A DNA stretch of 16,499 nt from CAG-390 sp045644325 (GCA_045644325.1 JAZRGT010000028.1:1-16499); one strand, 5' to 3'; counted from the stretch's first letter, positions 1 through 6,620 are shown. Made by a program: numbers and translations. The notes: generated by a model not told the origin, from the sequence alone.

Positions 1-150
1 GATGGGCTGGGTTTCCTGAACGATGGTGTAGGGGTCGATACCCTTAGCATCGCAGATCTCCTTGCACTCGTCGATGGAGGAGATGCCGTATTCTTTCAAG
101 CAAGCGAGAATTTTCGCTTCGCGTCTTTCATAACCTTCAAAATTAGCCAT
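1..150 (-). CDS. GGGtGRT-family protein, N-terminal fragment (runs off the window)
   Basis: Only the first 50 codons are present, and the reading frame is open to the window edge. The ATG at 148-150 has a strong GGAGG-type ribosome binding site at about 161-166. The N-terminus reads MANFEGYERREAKIL and continues with a CDAKGIDPY segment. From memory this matches the start of the GGGtGRT family (about 330 residues), a protein of unknown biochemical role that in Clostridia usually sits beside a NifU-like scaffold protein. That scaffold protein lies 20 bases upstream here, which supports the call. The glycine-rich motif that names the family would lie outside the window, so assignment rests on the N-terminus and gene order. 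It is the last visible gene of the unit starting at 2188-2216. Confidence 0.7.
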   Translation of the reverse strand, partial: MANFEGYERREAKILACLKEYGISSIDECKEICDAKGIDPYTIVQETQPI

Positions 151-170
151 TTTCTTTTCTCCTCCTTATA

Positions 171-896
171 TTATTCCTTGCGGGGATCGATGTACTTAAC
201 AACGCCGTCTTCGGGCTTGAAGCGGCCGTAAGTACCCTTGGACTGCTCGTAAGCCTCATTGGGCTCCATGCCCTTCTTGATGAAGTCGGTCATCTTGCCG
301 AGGGAAACGAACTCGTATCCGCAAACCTCGTCGTTCTCATCAAGAGCCATTCTGGTGCAGTAGCCTTCGGTCATCTCGAGGTAACGAACGCCCTTTTCCT
401 TGGTTCCGTACATAGTACCAACCATGGAGCGTGCGCCCTTACCGAGGTCTTCCATACCTGCGCCGATAACGAGACCGCCCTCGGAGAAAGCGGACTGGCT
501 GCGGCCGTAAACGATCTGGAGGAAGAGCTCTCTCATTGCGGTGTTGATAGCGTCGCAAACGAGGTCAGTGTTAAGAGCCTCGAGGAGAGTCTTGCCGGGG
601 AGGATCTCAGCAGCCATTGCTGCGGAGTGAGTCATACCGGAACATCCGATGGTCTCTACGAGAGCCTCTTCGATGATACCGTTCTTGACGTTGAGGGAGA
701 GCTTACAAGCTCCCTGCTGGGGTGCACACCATCCCACACCGTGGGTGTATGCGGAAATATCGGTGATCTGCTTTGCCTGAATCCATTTGCCCTCTTCGGG
801 AATGGGTGCGGGGCCGTGATCGCAGCCCTTCTTTACGACGCACATTTCAGCCACTTCATGGCTCTGTGCGTAAGGGCATTCACTTACGTTGCTCAT
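171..896 (-). CDS. NifU-like iron-sulfur cluster scaffold family protein
   Basis: A 241-residue protein with an IscU/NifU N-terminal-like core at about residues 55-150. Two cysteines fall where scaffold ligands are expected: C64 in QQGACKLSL and C85 in ETIGCSGMTHSA. The third canonical scaffold cysteine has no clear counterpart: the helix at about 121-137 reads RELFLQIVYGRSQSAF and has none. C7, C19, C25, C57, C114, C180 and C192 are extra. It is longer than IscU (about 130 residues), with an added C-terminal domain. A role in Fe-S assembly or storage is inferred from the fold; no biochemistry of this subfamily is known to me. The start is set by AAGGAGA at 905-911. It lies 35 bases after the GDSL hydrolase gene and 20 before the GGGtGRT gene, so it is probably co-transcribed. 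Confidence 0.8.
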   Translation of the reverse strand: MSNVSECPYAQSHEVAEMCVVKKGCDHGPAPIPEEGKWIQAKQITDISAYTHGVGWCAPQQGACKLSLNVKNGIIEEALVETIGCSGMTHSAAMAAEILPGKTLLEALNTDLVCDAINTAMRELFLQIVYGRSQSAFSEGGLVIGAGMEDLGKGARSMVGTMYGTKEKGVRYLEMTEGYCTRMALDENDEVCGYEFVSLGKMTDFIKKGMEPNEAYEQSKGTYGRFKPEDGVVKYIDPRKE

Positions 897-931
897 TGGT
901 TTTATCTCCTTTGATTTTAATTTTTTCGTGT

Positions 932-1558
932 TTATTTTGCGGCTTCGATAAGAGGTCTTACCGCGTCCGCATAAAGCTTGCCGATAAAGGCTCTGCCTTG
1001 ATCGTTGGGATGAACGCCGTCGCCGGAATAGAATTTGGGCTCGGGCTGGGTCTTGAGCGCCTCGGCGAAGAGCTCGTCGAGAGGGATATAAACGTCTGCA
1101 AACTCGTCTGCGAGCTTACGGACGATCGCGATGATGCGGTCTACCTCGCCTCTCCAGGATTCCTTACCCTCGTCATCGAGAAGGAAGGGAGCAAGCATAA
1201 CGATCTTTGCATTTGTCTCTTTCTTGAGACGCTCGAGGATCGCGCGGTAGTTGGTTTCGACCTGAAGGTCGGTGGTTGCGATTTTGCCTGAACCGTAGCG
1301 ATGCCATACGTCATTGATTCCTATAAGGATCGAAATGATATCGGGCTCGAATGCGATACCGTCGGTGTAAAGTCTGTCAAAGAGCTGACTTGTGCGGTTT
1401 CCGCTGATGCCGAAGTTGATAAATTCAATGTCGGTATCGGGGAATGCCGCGCGGATATGCTCTGCGGCAAATTTGGGATAACCCGCGCCGAGGTCGTGAT
1501 AATTGCGCTTATCTCTGCCGGCGTCGGTTATGCTGTCGCCCTGAAATAAGATCTTCAT
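932..1558 (-). CDS. SGNH/GDSL-family hydrolase (esterase/lipase-like)
   Basis: A 208-residue single-domain protein with all SGNH blocks in order: block I GDSIT with nucleophile S9; block II glycine in NFGISGN (G50/G53); block III GIND with N82; and block V DGVHP with D180 and H183 of the catalytic triad. There is no signal peptide, so it should be cytoplasmic. The family hydrolyses ester bonds in acyl or acetyl groups of lipids or carbohydrates; the substrate cannot be read from sequence. The length is typical of cytoplasmic GDSL esterases. Its ATG lies 4 bases past the pduL stop codon, so it is almost certainly translated from the pduL transcript. A link to acyl chemistry (a deacylase next to a phosphotransacylase) is suggestive only. 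Confidence 0.9.
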   Translation of the reverse strand: MKILFQGDSITDAGRDKRNYHDLGAGYPKFAAEHIRAAFPDTDIEFINFGISGNRTSQLFDRLYTDGIAFEPDIISILIGINDVWHRYGSGKIATTDLQVETNYRAILERLKKETNAKIVMLAPFLLDDEGKESWRGEVDRIIAIVRKLADEFADVYIPLDELFAEALKTQPEPKFYSGDGVHPNDQGRAFIGKLYADAVRPLIEAAK

Positions 1559-1562
1559 AGTC

Positions 1563-2135
1563 TTACTTTACGATCTCGCCTTCAACTGCGCCGAAAGCTG
1601 CTGCTGCGTTGCACTCGTCGGTGTCGATGTGCATAGCAAGTGCGAAGTTGGGGTTAACACGAACAACAACGTCCTCGAAGATAACGGGACGAGCGGTGTT
1701 AAGCTTAACGGAAACGATCTCCTTGTCGGAAACGCCGAGCTCCTCAGCGTCTGCGGGAGTCATGTGGATGTGTCTCTTTGCAACGATTGCGCCGTCAGCG
1801 ATCTCGATCTCGCCTGCGGGACCAACGAGCTTGAGACCGGGGGTACCTGCGGTGTCGCCGCTCTCACGGATGGGGGGAACGATACCGAGTGCGCGTGCAT
1901 CGGTGAAGGAAAGCTCAACCTGATTTGCGGGGCGAACGGGGCCGAGAACGCTCATAGCGAGGCTGCCCTTGGGGCCTACAACGGTAAGCTTTTCGTTTGC
2001 GCAAGCAAACTGACCGGGCTGGGAAAGCATCTTCTTGACGATGAGCTCTGCGCCCTTGCCGTAAAGGATCTCAACTGCCTCTGCGGTGAGGTGGCAGTGA
2101 CGAGCCGAGGTTTCAACGATAAAAGTCTTGGACAT
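1563..2135 (-). CDS. pduL: PduL-type phosphate acyltransferase (phosphotransacylase)
   Basis: A 190-residue protein that fits the PduL family, which interconverts acyl-CoA plus phosphate and acyl-phosphate plus CoA and is unrelated in fold to Pta. Two PduL half-domains are visible, each with a metal-binding histidine pair: RHCH (H13, H15) and RHIH (H122, H124). A further histidine lies in AMHID (H169). The N-terminus begins directly with MSKTFIVETS, without the long extension used to target shell-associated PduL to microcompartments, so a cytosolic housekeeping form (for example acetyl-phosphate formation) is more likely. The ATG at 2133-2135 has AAGGAGA at 2145-2151; the reading frame stays open far upstream, but that stretch is antisense to the binding-protein gene. 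First gene of a four-gene unit. No acetate kinase or microcompartment gene is nearby. Confidence 0.9.
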   Translation of the reverse strand: MSKTFIVETSARHCHLTAEAVEILYGKGAELIVKKMLSQPGQFACANEKLTVVGPKGSLAMSVLGPVRPANQVELSFTDARALGIVPPIRESGDTAGTPGLKLVGPAGEIEIADGAIVAKRHIHMTPADAEELGVSDKEIVSVKLNTARPVIFEDVVVRVNPNFALAMHIDTDECNAAAAFGAVEGEIVK

Positions 2136-2187
2136 TTTTATGTATCTCCTTGTTATAATAATGTCGGATGTAAAGTCATACCAATTT

Positions 2188-2216
2188 ATTATATCATAAA
2201 ATTTGTCGATTGTAAA
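2188..2216 (-). promoter_or_regulatory. Sigma-A-type promoter of the pduL unit
   Basis: On the minus strand, TTTACA (2211-2216) and TATAAT (2188-2193) are separated by exactly 17 bases. Transcription should begin near 2180, giving a leader of about 45 bases before the pduL ATG. Confidence 0.8.
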
Positions 2217-2218
2217 TC

Positions 2219-2248
2219 CCTTTTGCGATTTTTCCTTATGGCAAAAGG
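2219..2248. repeat. Perfect 8-bp inverted repeat, candidate operator
   Basis: CCTTTTGC at 2219-2226 and GCAAAAGG at 2241-2248 are perfect inverse complements 14 bases apart. The pair lies upstream of both divergent promoters, directly behind the -35 box of the pduL unit. It should not be transcribed and would act as DNA rather than RNA. A 12-bp AT palindrome (ATAAATATTTAT) lies beside it at 2259-2270. Confidence 0.4.
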
Positions 2249-2286
2249 CAATAAATTGATAAATATTTATTATTTCAATATATACC

Positions 2287-2315
2287 TTGACTTTTTGTGC
2301 AATTTGTGATAAAAT
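2287..2315 (+). promoter_or_regulatory. Sigma-A-type promoter of the solute-binding protein genes
   Basis: TTGACT (2287-2292) and TAAAAT (2310-2315) with a 17-base spacer. It is divergent from the pduL promoter. The predicted leader is about 27 bases, just enough for the ribosome binding site. Confidence 0.8.
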
Positions 2316-2335
2316 TAACCTATCTATTGAATTAT

Positions 2336-2340
2336 GGAGG
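2336..2340 (+). promoter_or_regulatory. Ribosome binding site that decides the start of the first binding protein
   Basis: GGAGG sits 8 bases before the ATG at 2349. An upstream in-frame ATG at 2334 overlaps this element and would add five residues before the signal peptide, so it is not the likely start. Confidence 0.8.
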
Positions 2341-2348
2341 AAATCACT

Positions 2349-3830
2349 ATGAGAACCAAATTGATCCGTGTTATGTCTTTTGTGCTTTTGATGACGATGC
2401 TTCTCAGCGCCGTTGCATGCGCGGATACGACTACCGACATTACCGATGAAACCACCGCTTCCCCTATTGTTGGCGGAGATGCAACCGATGCTCCCGTGGA
2501 GGAAACCACTGAGATCAACGCCGAGAACATCCTCGGTCCCAACGATTTCGGCGGCGAAACTCTCACCTTCTACTCCCGTAAGTACAACGGCGCTTGGTCG
2601 AGTGACCTTATCGTTAAGGAAGAGGACGGCACCGTCGTTAATAACGCTATCTACAAGAGAAACGCAAAGCTTTCTTCGCTCTACTCCGTTAACTTCGAGC
2701 AGATCGAAAGCGGCAAGCGCGACTGTCTTGACGATTTCGTAAAGGTCATCTCCTCGGGTGACAGCAACGCCGGTGCGACCTATCTCGGTCTTTCGGATGC
2801 CGCAACCGCAGCACAGCGCGGCTACCTTCTCGATATGACTCAGCTTGATAACATCAACCTTGAGGGCGAGTGGTGGACTCAGTCGCTTAACAAGGCTTGG
2901 TCTATCGGCGGCGCTCAGTACTTCGCAACCGGCGCGATCACCACGGTTGACGACCAGGCTATCCGTACCATGTTCTTCAACAAGGACATCATCGCAGAGC
3001 ACAATCTCAAGACCATCTACGATCTCGTTGACGATAACGAGTGGGTTTATGAGAAGTTCTTTGAGTATTCCGAGATTGCAAAGAAGGATGACGGCGACGG
3101 ACAGGTTTCCCTCACCGATACCTTCGGCGCATGCGCACAGACCACCCTCGGCTTTATGCTGACTATGAGCTCGGGCGAGATGCTCGTAGGCAAGGATGCT
3201 GACGATTATCCCATTATCGCCGCTACCGAGAACGCAACCCGCTTTATTGACGTTGTAACCTACCTCACCGAAAAGATCGCAGGCAACTCCGCAATCTATC
3301 AGGGCGACGATCAGGTCATCCGTGACCTCTTCGGTAACAACCAGTCCCTCTTCTATGCAGAGGTACTTATGCACGCGCAGACTATGCGTACCAACTATGA
3401 GATCAACTTCGGTATCATCCCGATGCCTAAGTACAACTCCGAGCAGGAGAACTACTATCAGTACTCCACCGGTAGAAATACCACCGTTGTCGCCTTCCCT
3501 CACACCGCGACCGGCGACCTGCTTGAAATGGCTACCTTCCTCGTTGAGGCAATGGCTGTAGAGTCTGTCAACACTGTAAAGCCCGCATACTATGACATTT
3601 GTCTTAAGGGCAGATACGCAGACGATGCGGAATCCGTTTATATGCTTGATATCGTTACCACCAGCGTTGCAACCGACTTCGCAGAGATCTTCGCTTGGGG
3701 TGGCTTCCATTCCACAGTTCAGGGTGCTATCACCTCGGGCTCTCCCATCGCAAGTATTCTTAAGAAGAACGCAGTTGCAGCTGAAAAGCTTATGAATAAA
3801 GCTCTCGAAGATTTCCGAAAGCTGAAATAA
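2349..3830 (+). CDS. Extracellular solute-binding lipoprotein (ABC transporter), copy 1
   Basis: A 493-residue predicted lipoprotein. Residues 1-24 form a signal peptide: positive charges at R2, K4 and R7, a hydrophobic stretch, then SAVAC with C24 as the lipidated cysteine. A threonine/aspartate/glutamate-rich tether follows to about residue 58, then a binding-protein fold beginning at NAENILGPNDFGGE. A loop at 246-257 with D248, D250, G251 and D257 resembles an EF-hand calcium site without its first ligand. Such proteins capture solutes, often sugars or oligosaccharides, for ABC import; the ligand is unknown. No permease or ATPase gene is in the window. The next gene, 30 bases downstream, is a paralogue of identical length. 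The strong promoter and ribosome binding site suggest high expression. Confidence 0.85.
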   Translation: MRTKLIRVMSFVLLMTMLLSAVACADTTTDITDETTASPIVGGDATDAPVEETTEINAENILGPNDFGGETLTFYSRKYNGAWSSDLIVKEEDGTVVNNAIYKRNAKLSSLYSVNFEQIESGKRDCLDDFVKVISSGDSNAGATYLGLSDAATAAQRGYLLDMTQLDNINLEGEWWTQSLNKAWSIGGAQYFATGAITTVDDQAIRTMFFNKDIIAEHNLKTIYDLVDDNEWVYEKFFEYSEIAKKDDGDGQVSLTDTFGACAQTTLGFMLTMSSGEMLVGKDADDYPIIAATENATRFIDVVTYLTEKIAGNSAIYQGDDQVIRDLFGNNQSLFYAEVLMHAQTMRTNYEINFGIIPMPKYNSEQENYYQYSTGRNTTVVAFPHTATGDLLEMATFLVEAMAVESVNTVKPAYYDICLKGRYADDAESVYMLDIVTTSVATDFAEIFAWGGFHSTVQGAITSGSPIASILKKNAVAAEKLMNKALEDFRKLK

Positions 3831-3860
3831 TAAAAACTCGAAAATCAAGGAGATTAGGTT

Positions 3861-5342
3861 ATGAAAAAAACATTAACCCGTCTGACTTCTTTGTTTCTTC
3901 TTATTTTAATGATCATTTCCGCCGTTGCCTGCGCTGATACCGGTTCTGCCGGAGATGAAACTACCGCTCCTGCTCAGACTGAGGCGGGCGCAGATACCGT
4001 AGGTGCTACCGAACCCGAAACAACTGCTATCAATGCAGAGAATATTCTCGGTCTCCGTGATTACACGGGCGAAACGCTCACCTTCTTCAGCCGTATCTAT
4101 AACGGCCCTTGGGGAAGCGACATTTCGGCAGAAGACATCAACGGTACCGTTCTTAACGATGCTATCTACAAGAGAAATTCCACTATTTCCGAAAAGTACG
4201 GCATCACCATCGAGGAGCAGGAGAGCGGAAACATCACCTTCCGCGATCAGGTAGGCAACCGCATCTCCTCGGGCGATACATCCTATCAGGTGCTTTATAT
4301 GGGACTTGCCGACGCGGCGTTTGCATCCCAGTCGGGTTATCTGCTCGACCTCACCGAGATCGAGAATATCAACCTTGAGGGGCAGTGGTGGACTCAGTCC
4401 TCCAATAAGGCTTGGTCCATCGGCGGCAGACAGTATATCGCTACTGGTGCGATCACCACGACCGATGACCGTGCTATCCGTACCATGTTCTTTAATAAGG
4501 ATATGATCGAAACCCTTCAGCTCGAGACCATCTACAACCTCGTTGACAGAAACGAGTGGGTTTATGAGAAGTTCTTCGAGTACGTTGAGGTCGCAAAGAG
4601 AGACGACGGCGACGGTGTTCCCACCCTTAATGACGTTTACGGCGCATCCGCACAGGTTACCTTCGGCTTTATGATGACCATGGCGTCGGGCGAAATGCTC
4701 GTTCAGAAGGATGCGGACGATCTTCCTTACCTTGCTGTTACCGATAATCCCCGATTCATCGACGTTGTCAACTACCTCACCGAGAAGATCGCGGGCAACG
4801 ACGGTGTATATCTTGGCGCAGACCAGGATATCAGAGACCTTTTCGGTAACGGAAACTCTCTCTTCTGGGCAGAAGTTCTCAATCACGCGGAAACTCTCCG
4901 TCTGAATTACGACCTCAACTTCGGTATCATCCCGATGCCCAAGTATACTGCAGATCAGGAAAACTATCATCAGTATACCACCGGTTACTGTAACACCGTA
5001 ATCTGCTTCCCGACCACTACCAAGGATAATGAGCTTGACTTCGCTTCCTTTATGGTAGAGGCGATGGCTATCGAGTCGGTTGAGACCGTTGTTCCCGCTT
5101 ACTATGACGTATGCCTTAAGGGCAGATACGTTGATGATGCGGAGAGCGCGGCGATGCTCGATATCATTACCACAAGCGTTTCCTCCGACTACGCCGAGAT
5201 CCTCTCCTGGGGTGGTTTCAAGACCACAGTTCAGGACGCTATCTCTGCCGGTAACTCGATCACCACGATCATCAAGGGTAATGCTCCTATGACCAAGAAG
5301 GCTATCCAGAAGTCCATCGAGACCTTCCAGAAGCTTCCTTAA
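3861..5342 (+). CDS. Extracellular solute-binding lipoprotein (ABC transporter), copy 2
   Basis: A 493-residue paralogue of the preceding gene, colinear along its whole length. It has a signal peptide with SAVAC and C24, a threonine/glutamate-rich tether, the shared NAENILG entry into the domain, and blocks such as LEGQWWTQS, NEWVYEKFFEY and NFGIIPMPKY. The EF-hand-like loop is kept at 247-258 (D249, D251, G252, D258). The tether and the region around 108-140 differ most, as expected if the copies diverged in expression or ligand. AAGGAGA at 3847-3853 supports the ATG. No terminator lies between the copies, so they are probably co-transcribed. No membrane components follow; the partner permease must be elsewhere. 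Ligand unknown. Confidence 0.85.
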   Translation: MKKTLTRLTSLFLLILMIISAVACADTGSAGDETTAPAQTEAGADTVGATEPETTAINAENILGLRDYTGETLTFFSRIYNGPWGSDISAEDINGTVLNDAIYKRNSTISEKYGITIEEQESGNITFRDQVGNRISSGDTSYQVLYMGLADAAFASQSGYLLDLTEIENINLEGQWWTQSSNKAWSIGGRQYIATGAITTTDDRAIRTMFFNKDMIETLQLETIYNLVDRNEWVYEKFFEYVEVAKRDDGDGVPTLNDVYGASAQVTFGFMMTMASGEMLVQKDADDLPYLAVTDNPRFIDVVNYLTEKIAGNDGVYLGADQDIRDLFGNGNSLFWAEVLNHAETLRLNYDLNFGIIPMPKYTADQENYHQYTTGYCNTVICFPTTTKDNELDFASFMVEAMAIESVETVVPAYYDVCLKGRYVDDAESAAMLDIITTSVSSDYAEILSWGGFKTTVQDAISAGNSITTIIKGNAPMTKKAIQKSIETFQKLP

Positions 5343-5350
5343 ATTAAAAA

Positions 5351-5383
5351 AGCTCGGCTGTTGCTTTCGCAACAGCCGAAGCT
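5351..5383 (-). terminator. Hairpin terminator between the convergent units
   Basis: The stem CGGCTGTTGC / GCAACAGCCG is perfect, has a TTTC loop, and is extended by AGCT arms with one bulged base. Read on the minus strand it is followed by a run of six Ts (5346-5351), so it is a strong terminator for the holin-like pair. On the plus strand only three Ts follow, so it may work less well for the binding-protein genes. Confidence 0.8.
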
Positions 5384-5389
5384 TTAGGA

Positions 5390-5602
5390 TCATTCTTCGT
5401 CCTCGCTGTTATCAGACTTACTGTCAACCATCGCTTCTCCGAGGATGTAAGCGACGAGAACTCCCGCGGCAGAGATTATTGCAGTTACCTCGGTTATTAC
5501 CGATTCTCCCGCGCCGCAAAAGACTGCGACAGCGCCGACTAATGCCGCAAGTGCTGCCCAGAATTTACGCGAGGAGAGCTTTCGCTTCCAATCAATTCCC
5601 AT
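5390..5602 (-). CDS. Small holin-like phage membrane protein
   Basis: A 70-residue protein starting MGIDWKRKLSSRKFWAALA, a pattern I recognise from short holin-like proteins in Clostridia prophages. Two hydrophobic segments are visible (about 14-31 and 36-55), joined by a short turn, and the tail is charged and acidic (DSKSDNSEDEE). Holins form membrane lesions that release or activate endolysin. The gene overlaps the end of the upstream gene by 11 bases, and AAAGGAGG at 5609-5616 supports the ATG. No endolysin, portal or integrase gene is near, so this is a remnant or domesticated pair rather than a prophage. Family assignment rests on size, topology and the N-terminal motif. Confidence 0.6.
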   Translation of the reverse strand: MGIDWKRKLSSRKFWAALAALVGAVAVFCGAGESVITEVTAIISAAGVLVAYILGEAMVDSKSDNSEDEE

Positions 5603-5834
5603 TTCCGACCTCCTTTCTGCCCTCTACCTCAAGCAGGCAGAGGCGTGTTTCGTGGTCGCCGATCTTCTCGTAAAAGACGCGGTTCTTCTCGGATTGCGTA
5701 TGAACGCTCTCGTTGAGATTCTGAACGGCATCCTCGAGAGAGGTTAGCGTGCGGTTGAGCCTTGCCACGATCTTAAAGACCGCGATAAGCGAACCGCAAA
5801 GGGTCATAAGACCCGTCAGAATTTCCCAAGTCAT
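5592..5834 (-). CDS. XhlA-like membrane-anchored coiled-coil protein (phage lysis type)
   Basis: An 80-residue protein with one N-terminal membrane helix (about residues 3-24), then a long amphipathic region with heptad-like spacing (about 27-72) ending in HETRLCLLE. This layout matches phage haemolysin/XhlA-type proteins, which in PBSX-like phages precede the holin gene. Here it likewise precedes and overlaps a holin-like gene. AAAGGAAA lies just upstream of the ATG. The pair is transcribed leftward and ends at the hairpin at 5351-5383. Exact function is unproven; it may be a holin partner or an accessory lysis protein. A small host membrane protein unrelated to phage is the alternative. Confidence 0.55.
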   Translation of the reverse strand: MTWEILTGLMTLCGSLIAVFKIVARLNRTLTSLEDAVQNLNESVHTQSEKNRVFYEKIGDHETRLCLLEVEGRKEVGNGN

Positions 5835-5871
5835 TTTATATTTCCTTTCAAGGTGTACCCGACTTGGCTAT

Positions 5872-5877
5872 ATTATA
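5872..5877 (-). promoter_or_regulatory. -10 element for the holin-like pair
   Basis: TATAAT on the minus strand, about 38 bases upstream of the first ATG. No good -35 box lies 16-18 bases behind it, so the promoter may be weak or need an activator. An inverted repeat sits where the -35 region would end. Confidence 0.4.
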
Positions 5878-5899
5878 CCTCAAAATCAAAACCCGTGAC

Positions 5900-5915
5900 T
5901 GACAGAAAACTGTCA
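5900..5915. repeat. Inverted repeat TGACAG-AAAA-CTGTCA, candidate operator
   Basis: A perfect 6-bp dyad with a four-base spacer lies between the -10 of the holin-like pair and the nth start at 5921. It could be a repressor or activator site for either gene, or a small hairpin in the nth leader. Nothing in the sequence decides which. Confidence 0.35.
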
Positions 5916-5920
5916 ATTGA

Positions 5921-6595
5921 ATGAAAATGAAAAAAGAAACAAAGAAACCAGATTTCGCGCGCGGCGCGCTTGTTGCCGCTGAACTCCAAAAACTCTATCC
6001 CGATTCCGCTTGCTCCCTCGATTGGGGCGGCGACGAGGCTTGGAGGCTGATGGTAATGGGCAGACTTTCCGCCCAATGCACCGATGCGCGTGTCAATATA
6101 GTTTGCAAAGACTTGTTTGAAAAATATCCGACGCTTTCTTCGCTTGCAGATGCACCCCTCGAGAATATTGAAAATATCGTTCGTCCTTGCGGACTTTACC
6201 GCACAAAGGCGGCGTCGATCAAGGCGGCTTGCATCAAGCTTCGCGACGAATACGGCGGTGAATTGCCGCGCGACGTTGATAAGCTCTGCGAATTCCCCGG
6301 CGTGGGCAGAAAGATCGCAAATCTCCTCCTCGGCGACGTTTTCGGTATTCCCGGCATAGTCGCGGATACGCACTGCATCAGGATCTGCGGCAGACTCGGA
6401 TTTTATCCCGAAGATCTCAAGGATCCCGTCAAGGTCGAGCGAATACTGACCGATGCGATCCCCAAGGAATATCAGACCGACACCTGCCACCGCCTTGTAG
6501 ACTTCGGCAGAGATATCTGCCGCGCGCAGTCCCCGAGATGCGATGCCTGCCCCGAGGCGTTGAAAAATATCTGTACTCATCAAAAAAATCCTTGA
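5921..6595 (+). CDS. nth: Endonuclease III (DNA glycosylase/AP lyase)
   Basis: A 224-residue base-excision-repair enzyme that removes oxidised pyrimidines and cuts the abasic strand. The helix-hairpin-helix reads CEFPGVGRKIAN with catalytic K131. The catalytic aspartate is D149 in VADTHCIR, and SAQCTDARVN (50-59) matches the conserved segment near the base-flipping site. Four cysteines (C200, C207, C210, C218) form the 4Fe-4S site; their spacing is X6-X2-X7, where the usual last gap is X5. Length is typical. No Shine-Dalgarno sequence is visible before the ATG at 5921 or the second ATG at 5927, so the exact start is uncertain. The stop codon lies inside the -35 box of the next gene's promoter. 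Confidence 0.93.
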   Translation: MKMKKETKKPDFARGALVAAELQKLYPDSACSLDWGGDEAWRLMVMGRLSAQCTDARVNIVCKDLFEKYPTLSSLADAPLENIENIVRPCGLYRTKAASIKAACIKLRDEYGGELPRDVDKLCEFPGVGRKIANLLLGDVFGIPGIVADTHCIRICGRLGFYPEDLKDPVKVERILTDAIPKEYQTDTCHRLVDFGRDICRAQSPRCDACPEALKNICTHQKNP

Positions 6596-6620
6596 CAAAA
6601 AGAATAATTTACGATATAAT
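6592..6620 (+). promoter_or_regulatory. Full-consensus sigma-A promoter overlapping the nth stop codon
   Basis: TTGACA (6592-6597), a 17-base spacer and TATAAT (6615-6620) form a perfect consensus promoter. The nth TGA stop at 6593-6595 is part of the -35 box. It drives the membrane protein gene at 6651. Confidence 0.9.

Noticed and set aside
773..1549. Plus-strand open frames opposite the NifU-like and GDSL genes
   Set aside because: Shadows of the minus-strand genes; no ribosome binding sites or recognisable domains.
2136..3848. Very long minus-strand open frame continuing upstream of pduL across the first binding-protein gene
   Set aside because: It is antisense to a clear lipoprotein gene and exists because that gene avoids codons that read as stops on the other strand. 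The PduL family N-terminus, ribosome binding site and promoter set the real start at 2135.
3906..5393. 495-residue minus-strand open frame over the second binding protein
   Set aside because: Shadow of a codon-biased gene; no ribosome binding site, domain or promoter, and it crosses the terminator hairpin.
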